Assembly: GCA_025455775.1 (NCBI GenBank)
Contig: JALOLT010000010.1
Location: 1 to 60,830 of the forward strand
DNA length: 60,830 nt
Source: Fimbriimonadaceae bacterium
GTDB lineage: Bacteria; Armatimonadota; Fimbriimonadia; Fimbriimonadales; Fimbriimonadaceae
Direction: 5' to 3'
Positions 36,344 through 45,302 of this stretch are shown piece after piece. Numbering within the stretch: position 1 is the stretch's first letter; the number at the start of each line of letters is the position of its first letter. The translations under genes and the position numbers were made by a program. The notes under the pieces were generated by a model that worked only from the letters and a program-made list of their open reading frames with translations, did not search any database and had not been told where the DNA came from.

Positions 36344-37162
36344 ATGTACGAACAGTACTGGGGATTGAACGAACCACCGTTCACACTAACGCCTGACCCG
36401 CGTTTCTTATACATGAGCCGAGCTCACGAAGACGCGCTCATGATGCTTCACTACGCCATCACGCGCAACAAAGGGGCTGCTATGTTGACTGGCGACATAG
36501 GCCTTGGCAAGACAACCGTCAGCCGAAAACTGCTGGAGACTCTCGATCCTGTGCAATACAGGATCGTCCTCATCGTCAACCCGATCTTGACTCCCGTTCA
36601 GATGCTACAGGAAATTCTGTCGCAACTTGACGTCCCTGTCAATTCTCGGAATCGACAAGTGCTGGTGCAACGTTTGCACCTCGCTTTGCTTGAATACTAC
36701 GATAAGGGTCGCAAAGTGGTCTTGATGATCGACGAGGCCCACCTCATCAGGTCGCTTAATAGTTTCGAGGAGCTTCGGCTGCTTTTGAACTGCCAGATGA
36801 ACGACCAGTTCCTCATCTCTCTTCTTCTGCTTGGTCAAAAGGAACTCGTCCCCAAGATTCACAAAGTACCAGCATTGGAGCAAAGACTCGCAGTTCGCCA
36901 CCAGCTCAAACCCCTCGAGGTGTTTGATACGGGAGAGCTGATCTTGCACAGGCTCAGAATCGCTGGCTACACGGGTGAACACAGTCCCTTTACCCCCGAA
37001 GCGATTCACCAAATCCATAAGGCTTCCGGTGGTGCCCCTCGAGTGATCATCCAGCTCGCCGATAACAGTTTGCTCATGTCCAGTGCTCGAAAAGAGCGAG
37101 TGATTGACGGCTACCTCGTCCACGAAATGGTCGAAGAGTATGCCGGAGGAAGGGTCGCATGA
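36344..37162 (+). CDS. ExeA/GspA-like AAA ATPase, first gene of the pilus operon
   Basis: The 272 residues have Walker A GDIGLGKT at 50-57, Walker B VVLMIDEAH near 125-131, and the start MYEQYWGLNEPPFTLTPDP, which is diagnostic of ExeA-type ATPases. In type II secretion, ExeA helps assemble the secretin through peptidoglycan; here it lies in the operon that ends with PilQ, so a role in secretin assembly is the natural inference. No membrane segment or peptidoglycan-binding domain is seen. AAGGA lies 6-8 nt before the ATG. It overlaps the next gene by 4 bp. Confidence 0.93.
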   Translation: MYEQYWGLNEPPFTLTPDPRFLYMSRAHEDALMMLHYAITRNKGAAMLTGDIGLGKTTVSRKLLETLDPVQYRIVLIVNPILTPVQMLQEILSQLDVPVNSRNRQVLVQRLHLALLEYYDKGRKVVLMIDEAHLIRSLNSFEELRLLLNCQMNDQFLISLLLLGQKELVPKIHKVPALEQRLAVRHQLKPLEVFDTGELILHRLRIAGYTGEHSPFTPEAIHQIHKASGGAPRVIIQLADNSLLMSSARKERVIDGYLVHEMVEEYAGGRVA

Positions 37163-37602
37163 ATCTTGCTGATGCCATTCGAAAAGCCCAAGCTGATGGG
37201 CCAGTGATTCCCCCGCCAGCGCCTGCGCCAGTTGCTGTGAATTCCCCAATTCAGCCGGAAGCCTCTTTGGATTCTGCTTCGGTTGCTCTGGCTCCGGATG
37301 CACCGGAACCACCCAACCAAGCCGTGAACTCCGGGAACGTGGTGCGATTGGAAATCTTTCTCACAGCCGAGCAAATGAACGGAATGTTCAGGGCCATCAT
37401 CAACGGCCAGCACTCTGTCTTGACTCTACGCGAAGCAGCTGCCTACTTAAGAGTTTCACCAAAGACTCTGCAAAAGCTCGCTGATGAGGGAGATGTTCCT
37501 GGTGTGATGATCGATGGCAACTGGAGATTCCCGAAGCCCAATCTCGACGATTGGATCATGACCCAAAGTGCTCTGAACGAGGATCAAGAAGATGTCGCTT
37601 AG
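37159..37602 (+). CDS. Small protein with MerR/excisionase-type helix-turn-helix
   Basis: The 147-residue product has a Pro/Ala-rich N-terminal half and a C-terminal DNA-binding-like domain (LTLREAAAYLRVSPKTLQKL, then a wing ending in FPKPNLDDWIM). This helix-turn-helix_17 type is usual in excisionases and some pilus-linked proteins. Its presence between the ATPase and pilM, with 4-bp and 11-bp overlaps, ties it to the pilus operon. It may be a regulator, or the fold may act as a protein-binding module; the sequence does not decide. Confidence 0.85.
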   Translation: MNLADAIRKAQADGPVIPPPAPAPVAVNSPIQPEASLDSASVALAPDAPEPPNQAVNSGNVVRLEIFLTAEQMNGMFRAIINGQHSVLTLREAAAYLRVSPKTLQKLADEGDVPGVMIDGNWRFPKPNLDDWIMTQSALNEDQEDVA

Positions 37603-38677
37603 CCTATTCAAAAAGAAGAACTATGTGGGGATTGATATTGGTCAATCAACGATCAAGTTGATCCAAATTGACCGAACGAGCAGTGGTTGGCGCGCTTCGC
37701 GAGTGCTCACTGTCCCGACCCCAGAAGATTCGATGAGAGATGGGGTTGTGATCGATCCCGATGCTGTGGGCTTGACGATTCGAGCTGCCCTTCGCACCGG
37801 TCGGATCACAGCCAACACTGCCATCATCGGAGTTTCCGGCGGGGGCGTCGTGGTTCGCAATGTCCGAACCACCAAGATGAACCAAGAAACACTCCGAAAA
37901 TCGATTCGGTACGAAGCAGGACGATACATCAGTTCCTCCTTCGAAGACAGCTACATCGAGTTTCAGATCCTGGGAGACACAATTGATAATCAAATCGATG
38001 TTTTGATTGTCGCTTGCCCCAAAGAACTGGCAAATAGCCGAATGAGGGCTTGCCAAATTGCTGGGCTTGAGGTTTCTGTGGTTGATGTCGAGGCCTTTGC
38101 TGCCTACCGGTCTCTGATCGAGTGCGACGAAGCCTCCGTTCTCGGGCAGATGACAGTCGCCCTGGTTTCCATTGGTTCGACTGCAACGTCGGTGAGCGTC
38201 GTGACTCAGGGTCGCTTCGCCATGATTCGGTCTATCCCCCAAGCTGGTCAGACCTGGACCGAAGCCCTGAGAACCCACTTCAAGCTGTCACATACCGAAG
38301 CCGAACAGGGGAAGGCCCAATTGGATCTAACTCCCCTCCTGAACGAGACGGCTGTCATCGAGAATCCACCCTTGCGGGTTCTTCAACCCCATGTGGATGA
38401 TCTCATTCGAGAAGTTCGCCGCAGCCTGAACTACTACCAATCGCAACAGACCGAGGCAGGGCAGAACAATCCCGTGACCCACCTGGTGATTACCGGTGGT
38501 GGGGCGAGATTGAAGGGCTTAGCCGAATACATGAGCCACAAGCTTGGCCTGCAAGTCGCACCCCTCGGCGCCTTTAGCAGCCCCAAGATCACTCAGTTCG
38601 GCGAACCGGACGAGATTGGGATGGAGTACGCCGTGGCTGCCGGGCTTGCGATCCGCGCCTTTTCTAAGTCCGCCTGA
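37592..38677 (+). CDS. pilM: Type IV pilus assembly protein PilM
   Basis: PilM is an actin-like cytoplasmic ATP-binding protein of the alignment complex that links PilN to the motor. The 361 residues have the phosphate-1 motif GIDIGQSTIKLIQ, a central SIGSTATSVSVV motif, and the C-terminal VITGGGARLKGLAEY adenosine motif. Length is normal. It overlaps the HTH gene by 11 bp; pilN follows after 18 bp. Confidence 0.95.
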   Translation: MSLSLFKKKNYVGIDIGQSTIKLIQIDRTSSGWRASRVLTVPTPEDSMRDGVVIDPDAVGLTIRAALRTGRITANTAIIGVSGGGVVVRNVRTTKMNQETLRKSIRYEAGRYISSSFEDSYIEFQILGDTIDNQIDVLIVACPKELANSRMRACQIAGLEVSVVDVEAFAAYRSLIECDEASVLGQMTVALVSIGSTATSVSVVTQGRFAMIRSIPQAGQTWTEALRTHFKLSHTEAEQGKAQLDLTPLLNETAVIENPPLRVLQPHVDDLIREVRRSLNYYQSQQTEAGQNNPVTHLVITGGGARLKGLAEYMSHKLGLQVAPLGAFSSPKITQFGEPDEIGMEYAVAAGLAIRAFSKSA

Positions 38678-38695
38678 CCCCAAGGAATAGATTCG

Positions 38696-39292
38696 ATGCC
38701 AACGATCAACCTGATTTACGAACAAAGACTCCAAGCCAAGGCTGTTGAGCGCAAACTCAAGGCAGGCATCATGGCGATCGTCGGCCTGGGAGGCCTCTGC
38801 TTCCTGGCGACGACGTTCCTCATGGTCGATGCCACCCGATTGCACTTCGAGGCCTCGGCTCTGGAAAGAAAGAAAAAAGACCTTGAGCCCCTCCTCGCTG
38901 AGCTTGATGCAAATCAAACATTGCTCAACGAACTCAGCCCACGGCTCCAGACCCTCACCAAAGCCCAAGATTTCACCCAGAAGTGGAGTCTGATCCTGGA
39001 TCACCTGACAGTGAATACACCTCCAGGCACGTGGTTGACCAACGTGAAGGCATCTCAGACAGACAAGGCGAAGCCTCTACAAGTCACTCTGAATGGCCAG
39101 TCCATCACGAACGAGAACATCGGAAATCTCATGCTGAGACTGGAAACGAGCGAGATGCTCGAGAATGTTCAGCTGAAGTTCACAAATGAACGACCCGGCC
39201 AAGACGGGGCGAAGTCACTCGACTTTGAAATCATCGCCGATCTTTCGGGATCCAAGGAAAAGGAGCCTGAGAAGCCCAAGGAAACATCATGA
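38696..39292 (+). CDS. pilN: Type IV pilus assembly protein PilN
   Basis: The 198 residues show the PilN layout: a short cytoplasmic start PTINLIYEQR (the INL motif binds PilM), one membrane helix (IMAIVGLGGLCFLATTFLMV), then a coiled-coil (ERKKKDLEPLLAELDANQTL) and a ferredoxin-like periplasmic domain. It pairs with PilO in the inner membrane. It overlaps pilO by ATGA. Confidence 0.93.
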   Translation: MPTINLIYEQRLQAKAVERKLKAGIMAIVGLGGLCFLATTFLMVDATRLHFEASALERKKKDLEPLLAELDANQTLLNELSPRLQTLTKAQDFTQKWSLILDHLTVNTPPGTWLTNVKASQTDKAKPLQVTLNGQSITNENIGNLMLRLETSEMLENVQLKFTNERPGQDGAKSLDFEIIADLSGSKEKEPEKPKETS

Positions 39293-39924
39293 GCAAACAA
39301 GGTAACCCAGCTCAATCTGTCCTCTTGCTTGGCCTAGCGGTTGCTGCTGTGGGGGGTGGAGCTGTCTTCTGGCAGTTCAACAACCGTTCAGACGCAGAAG
39401 CTAAGGTTTCCCGACTTCGACAGGAACTCCCAGACGAATCGCAAATAAAGGAGTCCCTTGAGAAGTCCAAGCTGGAGGTGAGTGAACTGCAGAACAAGCT
39501 GACTCACCTGGAACAAGGAGTGCCAGGCATCGCCTACGTTCCAACTCTACTCAAGGAACTAGAGCAACTCGGTCTGAGCAAAGCGATGCAAATCACCGGC
39601 GTCCGTCCAAACCTTGTGACGGCCCCTCCTCCAGCAGAAGGAGAGAAGAGGCAAGAGAGGCCCTACCAAGAGCTTGAAATCGACATCACTGGACGCGGTT
39701 CTTACCAGTCAGTGATGGAAATGGTCAAGGCTCTCCAGAGCTTTCCCAAGATCGTCGCTGTGCAAACCGTTGGATTAACCCCACGAAGAGACGGCACGAA
39801 CTACACGTCGCAACTCGATGCCAGCGTCCGGCTCAAAGCCTACATGTTCCGGGAGGGCGACAAGAAAGCCGGGGCAGAAGAGCCTAAGCAAGTCGCAACG
39901 AATTCTCGGGGAGGATCCCTATGA
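39289..39924 (+). CDS. pilO: Type IV pilus assembly protein PilO
   Basis: The 211 residues have a membrane helix at the N terminus (SVLLLGLAVAAVGGGAVFW), a coiled-coil, then a ferredoxin-like domain (ELEIDITGRGSYQSVMEMVK, the usual PilO segment). It should form a heterodimer with PilN in the periplasm. Overlaps both neighbours by 4 bp. Confidence 0.93.
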   Translation: MSKQGNPAQSVLLLGLAVAAVGGGAVFWQFNNRSDAEAKVSRLRQELPDESQIKESLEKSKLEVSELQNKLTHLEQGVPGIAYVPTLLKELEQLGLSKAMQITGVRPNLVTAPPPAEGEKRQERPYQELEIDITGRGSYQSVMEMVKALQSFPKIVAVQTVGLTPRRDGTNYTSQLDASVRLKAYMFREGDKKAGAEEPKQVATNSRGGSL

Positions 39925-40607
39925 ACGACAAAAAGAAACTGATGGTGGTCGGAATCTTGTTGGTGGTCATTCTTGCCGTGGGAGCTTTTCAGTTCATGGG
40001 AAGTTCGACCCCAGCGAGCGCAGCCGCAACCAAGAAAGAAGAGATCACCAAGGAAGCCGAGGGTGCAGAGCTCGGATCTGGTGGTGAGGAAGAAGCAAAA
40101 GGGCCAGCAATCGACCCAGCCTTGCAGCCTCTTATCGCCGGCACCTTCCCCTCGCGAGACCCCTTCTTGCCGGCTGGAGCCAGGGCAATGGAAACCCCAA
40201 AGTCGGTAAGCCAGACCCCTCCCAGCCAAGCGCAGAACTTACCGAACCCAGTCACAGGGCCAAGCTCCGCGCCACCCCCACCGAGGATTTCGACGAATCG
40301 CCCTCGGTATGAAGCACCAGATCCAATGAGAGGCAGCTTGCCGCCGATCAACCCAGGTGCCCCCAATGGACCACAGAACCCGACCCAACCTATCGTGGTT
40401 GTGCCGACCTATCGGCTCAAAGGAGTGCTTTTGGGTGACAGGCCTCTGGCAGTTTTTGAAGATTCTAAGGGCAACCAGAAGCTGGTGCCGCTCGGAGGAT
40501 CAATTGACGCAGATACCATCGTGGTGTCGATAGAGAAAGGAAAAGTGACGATCAGATCAAAGGGGAAAGAACGAACCCTTGTGATCGAGGAGGAAGCACG
40601 TGATTAA
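39921..40607 (+). CDS. pilP: PilP-like pilus alignment protein
   Basis: The 228-residue product has an N-terminal membrane anchor (LMVVGILLVVILAVGAFQFM) rather than the usual PilP lipobox, a long Pro/Asn-rich linker, FPSRDPFLPAG, and a C-terminal beta domain (YRLKGVLLGDRPLAVFEDSK ... GKVTIRSKGKERTLVI) that matches the homology region of PilP. It should connect PilNO to the secretin. The call rests on position and the C-terminal fold. It overlaps pilQ by 8 bp. Confidence 0.8.
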   Translation: MNDKKKLMVVGILLVVILAVGAFQFMGSSTPASAAATKKEEITKEAEGAELGSGGEEEAKGPAIDPALQPLIAGTFPSRDPFLPAGARAMETPKSVSQTPPSQAQNLPNPVTGPSSAPPPPRISTNRPRYEAPDPMRGSLPPINPGAPNGPQNPTQPIVVVPTYRLKGVLLGDRPLAVFEDSKGNQKLVPLGGSIDADTIVVSIEKGKVTIRSKGKERTLVIEEEARD

Positions 40608-43428
40608 TACAACTGTCAAACTCGGAATGGCCCTAGCCCTTGTGGCTACCAGCCTGATTGCGACGGCTCAAACCCCTCAGCTCGAAAAGGTTGTTGCCAC
40701 CCAAGTTGGTAACGGACACCTTTTCGTGATCTCTGGAAATGGCCTCTCGCGCCCGACTTCCCGCTTCACCGAGGGCGGAATCAACTATGTCCTGGAATTC
40801 GATGGGATCGGAACTCGCCGAGATCGGATCCAAGTGAACCGAGGCGGGGTCTCCTTTGTCTCCTTTGGTTGGACCGACCCACGAGAAGCCAAAACGAGAG
40901 TGATTTTTAGAATCAACCGAGGAGTCAAGCCGATCCTTGAACAGAAGGCCAACGAATTTTGGGTTTGGGTCAATGTCTCAGAATCAAGCCGCAGTGCTTA
41001 CCGTCCGGGTGGGAACTCCCAGGGCAATGGCACGCCTTCGGCTGTGAAGACTCCTGTGGGGCAGGCCAACAAGGGCCTCGATGCAGTCAAAACGCCAGAA
41101 GCACAAGGAACCTCAGGAACTCTTCCACGCGTTCCTGGCTCGGGATCGTCCAAGATGCCATTGCCTCACCCAGCTGTCAACAAATCTGGTGAGGCAAATA
41201 GCGGCACTGGTGCCATGGATCCTATTCAGGGCGGCCTCAGTGTCTCTCGGGTAGAAGAGACTCGCCGCGTTGAGCAACCCCCCACCAATGCAACTCCGAA
41301 TCCGGTGAGAGTTTCGAATCCTTCGCCCACCCCTGCATCTCCTGCCGTCTCGCCGTCAAACCCCCTCGTCTCACTTGACTTTGTGGGAACCGACGTCATT
41401 CAGATTCTGAAGGCTTTGGCGATTCAATCAGGCGTCAATATCATTGCCTCGCCAGACGTCAGCCCGAGCGATAAGCCGGTTCGCCTCACTGTGTCCCTGA
41501 CTCGGGTCACACTCGATGACTCCCTGCGATTCATTACAGCGATGGCGGGACTGCGCTACGGCAAGTTCCAGAACACCTACTTCGTCACTCCTGCCCCGAA
41601 CTTTGCTTCCGCCGTTCGTCAACTGATGGAGCGAATGGGTGGCAAGTACGAGACTCGAGTCGTGAATCTAATTTCCGGCGAAGCAGCGCAAATCCGCGAA
41701 GCTGCGCTCAAGGCGATGCCACCCGATGGAAGTGATGGTTTCTATGAGATCATCATCCCTGAAGGCACCAAGGTTTCGGTTTCGAGCAGTGAGCAACAAA
41801 AGGCGAATCAGCCTCAAGCTGGTGCATCCGGTGGCGACTCCCAAGCTGGCGGACGCACAAACGAGACGACTCAGACGGTGCAGGGTGCCGAGCTGGAACA
41901 AGTCCGCCGTGCCAGAACCTACTATCTGATGGTTGTGGGCGACCCTGCCAGAATGGACTCGGTTGTCTCCTACATTTCTGAACTAGACACTAAGCTGGCT
42001 GAGGCCTTTAGCCTCCAACGCATCAGCTCGATCACGACTTCAGTAATGCCAGCGCAAAGTGGCGACACTGGCCGCATCAAATCCACCTTGGAGTCACTGA
42101 TGCGCGACAATCCCCAAGCGACCGACATCAAAATTCAAGAAACCTTGGTCGAAGGCACGAACAAGTTCGAAACGCGAAAGGGATTGATTTTTGTCGGACC
42201 CCAGAGCGAAATCGACCGAATCGTGAGGATTGCGAAGTCGCTCGATCGCCAACTGTGCGAAATGGCGGGAATCCCTTACTCAGACGACACCACTGCTCTC
42301 CAACTCGTGAACGAAGTGGTCGCGGTGAACTTCATCGACCCTGGCATGGCAGAACATGAAATCAGGACGAGAATCAGAGGAATCCAAGTCTCGACCTTGC
42401 CTATGGCAGTGACACCTGGCAGCCTCACCACGACTTCCAGTTCAGAAACCTCGAGCTCGGTGGGAGGAACAGACGGAGGAGCCAAGCAGTCGACGAGCCA
42501 GCCAGGAAGCCAAACCAGCGAGTCAAAATCAGATAAGACCCTGAACGGAACTGAACCGATGAAGCTCATGCTGACCGGTACGAAGGCTCAGATCGAAGAA
42601 GCCAAGAAGGTTCTTGCGATGATCGACATCGCTCCTAAGCAAGTGGCTCTCGAACTTCGCGTGATGGAGCTTCGCAAGGAAGATGCCCTGAGACTTGGTA
42701 TCAACTGGAACGCTCTAACCGGTGGAACAGCGGTCCGTGCGACCCTGAACCAAGGCTTGGGTGATGCTCCCGCGACGCCGGGAACGGTTAGCTACAACGA
42801 CAGTTCGCTCAGCGTTCTTGGAACCCTGGACAAAATGGCGAACGATCGCAACCTCATCGCCCGCCCCAATGCTCTGGTGAGTGATGGCCGAACGGTGCGC
42901 CTCTTTGTGGGAGACACGGTTCGATACATCAAGACGATCCAAACCAGCCAGAACGGAACGACTGTGCAAACAGACGAGATCAACGTCGGTGTCGTCTTTG
43001 ATGCCAGTGTCCGAATTGGCAGCAATGACTCGATCGCGATGAATCTGGATCAGAATTTCTCGATCCTCACAGGATTCACTCCTGTTCCTGGTGGCGGACA
43101 ACTGCCTCAGACCAGCGACCGACGCACCTCCATGTTCGTGAACATGAAGAGCGGTGAAACCCTGGCGATTGGCGGCCTGATCTTGGATCAAGATCGAAAG
43201 AAAGTCAGTGGGATCCCGATCCTGATGGATTTGCCGATCATTGGCAAACTCTTCAGCCGAACGGATAACTCCCGCGACCGAACTGAGATCGTGTTCTTCC
43301 TGACGGCTGTGGTTGTGGATAGCACGAACCGCTCGAACGCTGCGAGCCCCAGAAACAGCGCATCCCGAACCCCCGATCCAGTTGGCGACTACCGCAAAAC
43401 TGGGCCTGGAATCGGAGACAAAAAGTAA
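40600..43428 (+). CDS. pilQ: Type IV pilus secretin PilQ
   Basis: PilQ forms the outer-membrane pore for the pilus. The 942 residues include a signal peptide (about 1-22), an AMIN-like beta domain, a long Ser/Pro/Thr/Asn linker (about 130-250), an STN/N0 domain (LDFVGTDVIQILKALAIQSG), N1-like repeats, and the C-terminal secretin core (LELRVMELRKEDALRLGINW, SGETLAIGGLILDQ, GIPILMDLPIIGKLF). The GTG start at 40600 has GAGGA 6-8 nt upstream. Serine-rich loops at about 405-425 and 610-645 are longer than usual. A strong terminator follows. Confidence 0.96.
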   Translation: MINTTVKLGMALALVATSLIATAQTPQLEKVVATQVGNGHLFVISGNGLSRPTSRFTEGGINYVLEFDGIGTRRDRIQVNRGGVSFVSFGWTDPREAKTRVIFRINRGVKPILEQKANEFWVWVNVSESSRSAYRPGGNSQGNGTPSAVKTPVGQANKGLDAVKTPEAQGTSGTLPRVPGSGSSKMPLPHPAVNKSGEANSGTGAMDPIQGGLSVSRVEETRRVEQPPTNATPNPVRVSNPSPTPASPAVSPSNPLVSLDFVGTDVIQILKALAIQSGVNIIASPDVSPSDKPVRLTVSLTRVTLDDSLRFITAMAGLRYGKFQNTYFVTPAPNFASAVRQLMERMGGKYETRVVNLISGEAAQIREAALKAMPPDGSDGFYEIIIPEGTKVSVSSSEQQKANQPQAGASGGDSQAGGRTNETTQTVQGAELEQVRRARTYYLMVVGDPARMDSVVSYISELDTKLAEAFSLQRISSITTSVMPAQSGDTGRIKSTLESLMRDNPQATDIKIQETLVEGTNKFETRKGLIFVGPQSEIDRIVRIAKSLDRQLCEMAGIPYSDDTTALQLVNEVVAVNFIDPGMAEHEIRTRIRGIQVSTLPMAVTPGSLTTTSSSETSSSVGGTDGGAKQSTSQPGSQTSESKSDKTLNGTEPMKLMLTGTKAQIEEAKKVLAMIDIAPKQVALELRVMELRKEDALRLGINWNALTGGTAVRATLNQGLGDAPATPGTVSYNDSSLSVLGTLDKMANDRNLIARPNALVSDGRTVRLFVGDTVRYIKTIQTSQNGTTVQTDEINVGVVFDASVRIGSNDSIAMNLDQNFSILTGFTPVPGGGQLPQTSDRRTSMFVNMKSGETLAIGGLILDQDRKKVSGIPILMDLPIIGKLFSRTDNSRDRTEIVFFLTAVVVDSTNRSNAASPRNSASRTPDPVGDYRKTGPGIGDKK

Positions 43429-43461
43429 GGTACTAAAGCGGGCAACCTCCTGCCCGGTCAC

Positions 43462-43501
43462 TGGCGGAATGGGTCTTTTGGCCCATTCCGCCACCTTTGT
43501 T
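43462..43501 (+). terminator. Terminator of the pilus operon
   Basis: TGGCGGAATGGG (43462-43473) and CCCATTCCGCCA (43482-43493) form a perfect 12-bp stem with an 8-nt loop, followed by CCTTTGTTT. A smaller hairpin (GGGCA/TGCCC, 43440-43455) lies just before. Confidence 0.9.
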
Positions 43502-43792
43502 TCCGGATTATTGTTTAAGTAGTAGTCGTCGGAAAAACCGTTTGAGAATTCGTTTACAAGCGATTCGTTTCGCGATTGCAACGGAATGACTCGGGTTTGG
43601 ATTTTTTGGGCGATCAACGCTCCGCGAAGGCACCGTTCAACGATTTTTGGAAAAAACTTCACCGAACCTGGTACCTTTACGGTGTAGGGTAATGGGTGGG
43701 TATTGTCTGGCCCCATCCCTTAGTGATTATTGCGACACATCTGACGGGTGTTCCGCACGCTAAGACCGACCAGACTGGAGACACAGAGAATA
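43502..43792. other. Regulatory region upstream of the repeat lipoprotein
   Basis: 290 bp without a supported gene. An inverted repeat CACCG (43660-43664) / CGGTG (43680-43684) with palindromic TGGTACC inside could be an operator; no promoter is clear enough to mark. Confidence 0.3.
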
Positions 43793-44182
43793 ATGAAAAT
43801 CAATCTCAACATCGCGGCCATGGTTGCCGCCCTCGTCGCTGGTTTCGTGCTGATCGGCTGCGCAGAAACTCCTGCCGGTGATGCCGCTGCTGACGCCGCC
43901 AACAAGGCTGGCGAAGCTGCTACCAAGGCTGGCGAAGCTGCTGGTGCTGCTGGCGAAGCCGCTACCAAGGCTGGAGAAGCTGCTGGCGCTGCTGCTGGTG
44001 CCGCTGGTGAAGCTGCTGGTGCTGCCGCTGGAGCTGCTGGTGCTGCTGCTGGCGACGCTGCTGCCAAGGCTGGAGAAGCTGCTGGTGCTGCTGGCGATGC
44101 TGCTGCCAAGGCTGGAGAAGCCGCTGGTGCTGCTGCTGGTGCTGCTGCTCCTGGCGCTGCCCCTGCTCCTACCGGCAACTAA
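43793..44182 (+). CDS. Small lipoprotein made of Ala/Gly-rich 'KAGEAAGAA' repeats
   Basis: The 129-residue product starts with a lipoprotein signal peptide ending in LIGC (residues 20-23), then almost only repeats of KAGEAA and GAAGEAA type to the C-terminal Pro-rich end. Lys and Glu at regular distance on a poly-Ala background should form a long amphipathic helix, as in LEA-like or envelope spacer lipoproteins. The start at 43793 (MKINLNIAAM) is set by the signal peptide. It has its own terminator. The nucleotide repeats follow the amino-acid repeats, so expansion by slippage is likely. Confidence 0.8.
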   Translation: MKINLNIAAMVAALVAGFVLIGCAETPAGDAAADAANKAGEAATKAGEAAGAAGEAATKAGEAAGAAAGAAGEAAGAAAGAAGAAAGDAAAKAGEAAGAAGDAAAKAGEAAGAAAGAAAPGAAPAPTGN

Positions 44183-44200
44183 TCGATTTACAAAACGACC

Positions 44201-44238
44201 AAAAGGCGAGTTCCCTCTGGGGACTCGCCTTTTTTTTA
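44201..44238 (+). terminator. Strong intrinsic terminator
   Basis: AAAAGGCGAGTTCCC pairs with GGGACTCGCCTTTT (one bulged T, 4-nt loop), followed by TTTTTT. It ends the repeat-lipoprotein transcript before the metal uptake operon. Confidence 0.95.
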
Positions 44239-44375
44239 GTTTCACCCTGTCTGCCAACAAGTATCCTCCCGCGGGGTGTGGTGAAATCTGCCAGGCGTGA
44301 GCTCCTTCATACGGTCCTCCAGATCACCAAACAGCCTTAAACCAAGACAGAGTAAAATTAACCAAAGATAACAAA

Positions 44376-45302
44376 ATGGGTCTGCAGAAACTTGTTCTGA
44401 TTACGGCGCTGACTTTCGGCCTTCTCTTGGTTGGCTGTGTCTCGCAACCTTCTGCCGATTCCATTCCCGACAAGCCGGGCCAATTGAAAGTCGTAACCAC
44501 AACGGGAATGCTGGGAGACTTAGTGGAAAGAGTCGGGGGCGACCGAATCTCTGTGAAGAGCCTGATGGGGCCAGGGGTTGATCCCCACCTTTACCAGGCA
44601 AAGTCGAGCGACCTTCTGGCCCTCGACCAGGCTGACCTGATCGTCTTTCACGGCATCGGACTCGAAGGCAGAATGGCGAGGATCTTTACCCAACAGAAAG
44701 ACAAGGCTTTCGAAGCAGCTGCCCTCGATCCTTCCCTCCTCCTGAAGGCAGACAACACGACCGAGCCGGATCCTCACATCTGGTTCGATCTCGACCTGTG
44801 GGGGAAAGTAGCAGAGAGGGTGACCCAAGAACTGAGCCGCCGCGATCCAGCAGGAAAGTCCACCTTCGAGGCAAACCTGAGGTCATACCAGGCAGATCTC
44901 GAAAAGGCAAAATCCGAAGTCACAGAGATCCTCCGCACGATTCCCCCAAAGCAACGAGTGCTCGTCACTGCCCACGACGCCTTTCAGTACTTTGGAAGAG
45001 CCTACGGGTTCGAGATCAGGGCGATTCAGGGAACCAATACTGCATCTGAGGCAGGGGCAAGCCAGATCCGAACCTTGGCCGACATCCTCACCGAGAGAAA
45101 GATTCAGGCCATTTTCGTCGAGACAAGCGTCTCCAGTACGACGATCGGAGCCTTGCAACAAGCCACCGAAGCGCGGGGTTGGCAGGTCAAGATTGGGGGA
45201 TCTCTCTTTTCCGACGCCATGGGAGATCAGGGGAGCGAGAGCGGAAGCGTGATCGGCATGAATCTCTCCAATGCGAAAACCATAGCGGAGGCGCTCAGAT
45301 AG
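44376..45302 (+). CDS. Zn/Mn ABC transporter substrate-binding lipoprotein
   Basis: The 308 residues have a lipobox LVGC at about 18-21 and the cluster A-I fold. Likely metal ligands are the His in GVDPHLYQ, the His in EPDPHIWFD, the Glu in TASEAGAS and the Asp in LFSDAMG. This His2-Glu-Asp set is typical for manganese-binding PsaA/MntC-like proteins, whereas ZnuA often has three His and a His-rich loop, which is absent, so Mn is somewhat favoured. It is the first gene of a four-part operon; its stop overlaps the ATPase start. Confidence 0.92.
   Translation: MGLQKLVLITALTFGLLLVGCVSQPSADSIPDKPGQLKVVTTTGMLGDLVERVGGDRISVKSLMGPGVDPHLYQAKSSDLLALDQADLIVFHGIGLEGRMARIFTQQKDKAFEAAALDPSLLLKADNTTEPDPHIWFDLDLWGKVAERVTQELSRRDPAGKSTFEANLRSYQADLEKAKSEVTEILRTIPPKQRVLVTAHDAFQYFGRAYGFEIRAIQGTNTASEAGASQIRTLADILTERKIQAIFVETSVSSTTIGALQQATEARGWQVKIGGSLFSDAMGDQGSESGSVIGMNLSNAKTIAEALR

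Noticed and set aside
42715-43716. 333-codon minus-strand frame
   Set aside because: Antisense to the secretin core of pilQ, whose motifs are unmistakable; shadow of biased codon use.
43878-44170. Short GC-rich nucleotide repeats that might be a CRISPR or satellite
   Set aside because: Repeats follow the codons of the Ala-rich lipoprotein and have no spacers; they are coding low complexity.
44236-44375. Zur/MntR operator before the metal uptake operon
   Set aside because: AT-rich TTAACcaaaGATAA near 44357 is only an imperfect inverted repeat; too weak to call.
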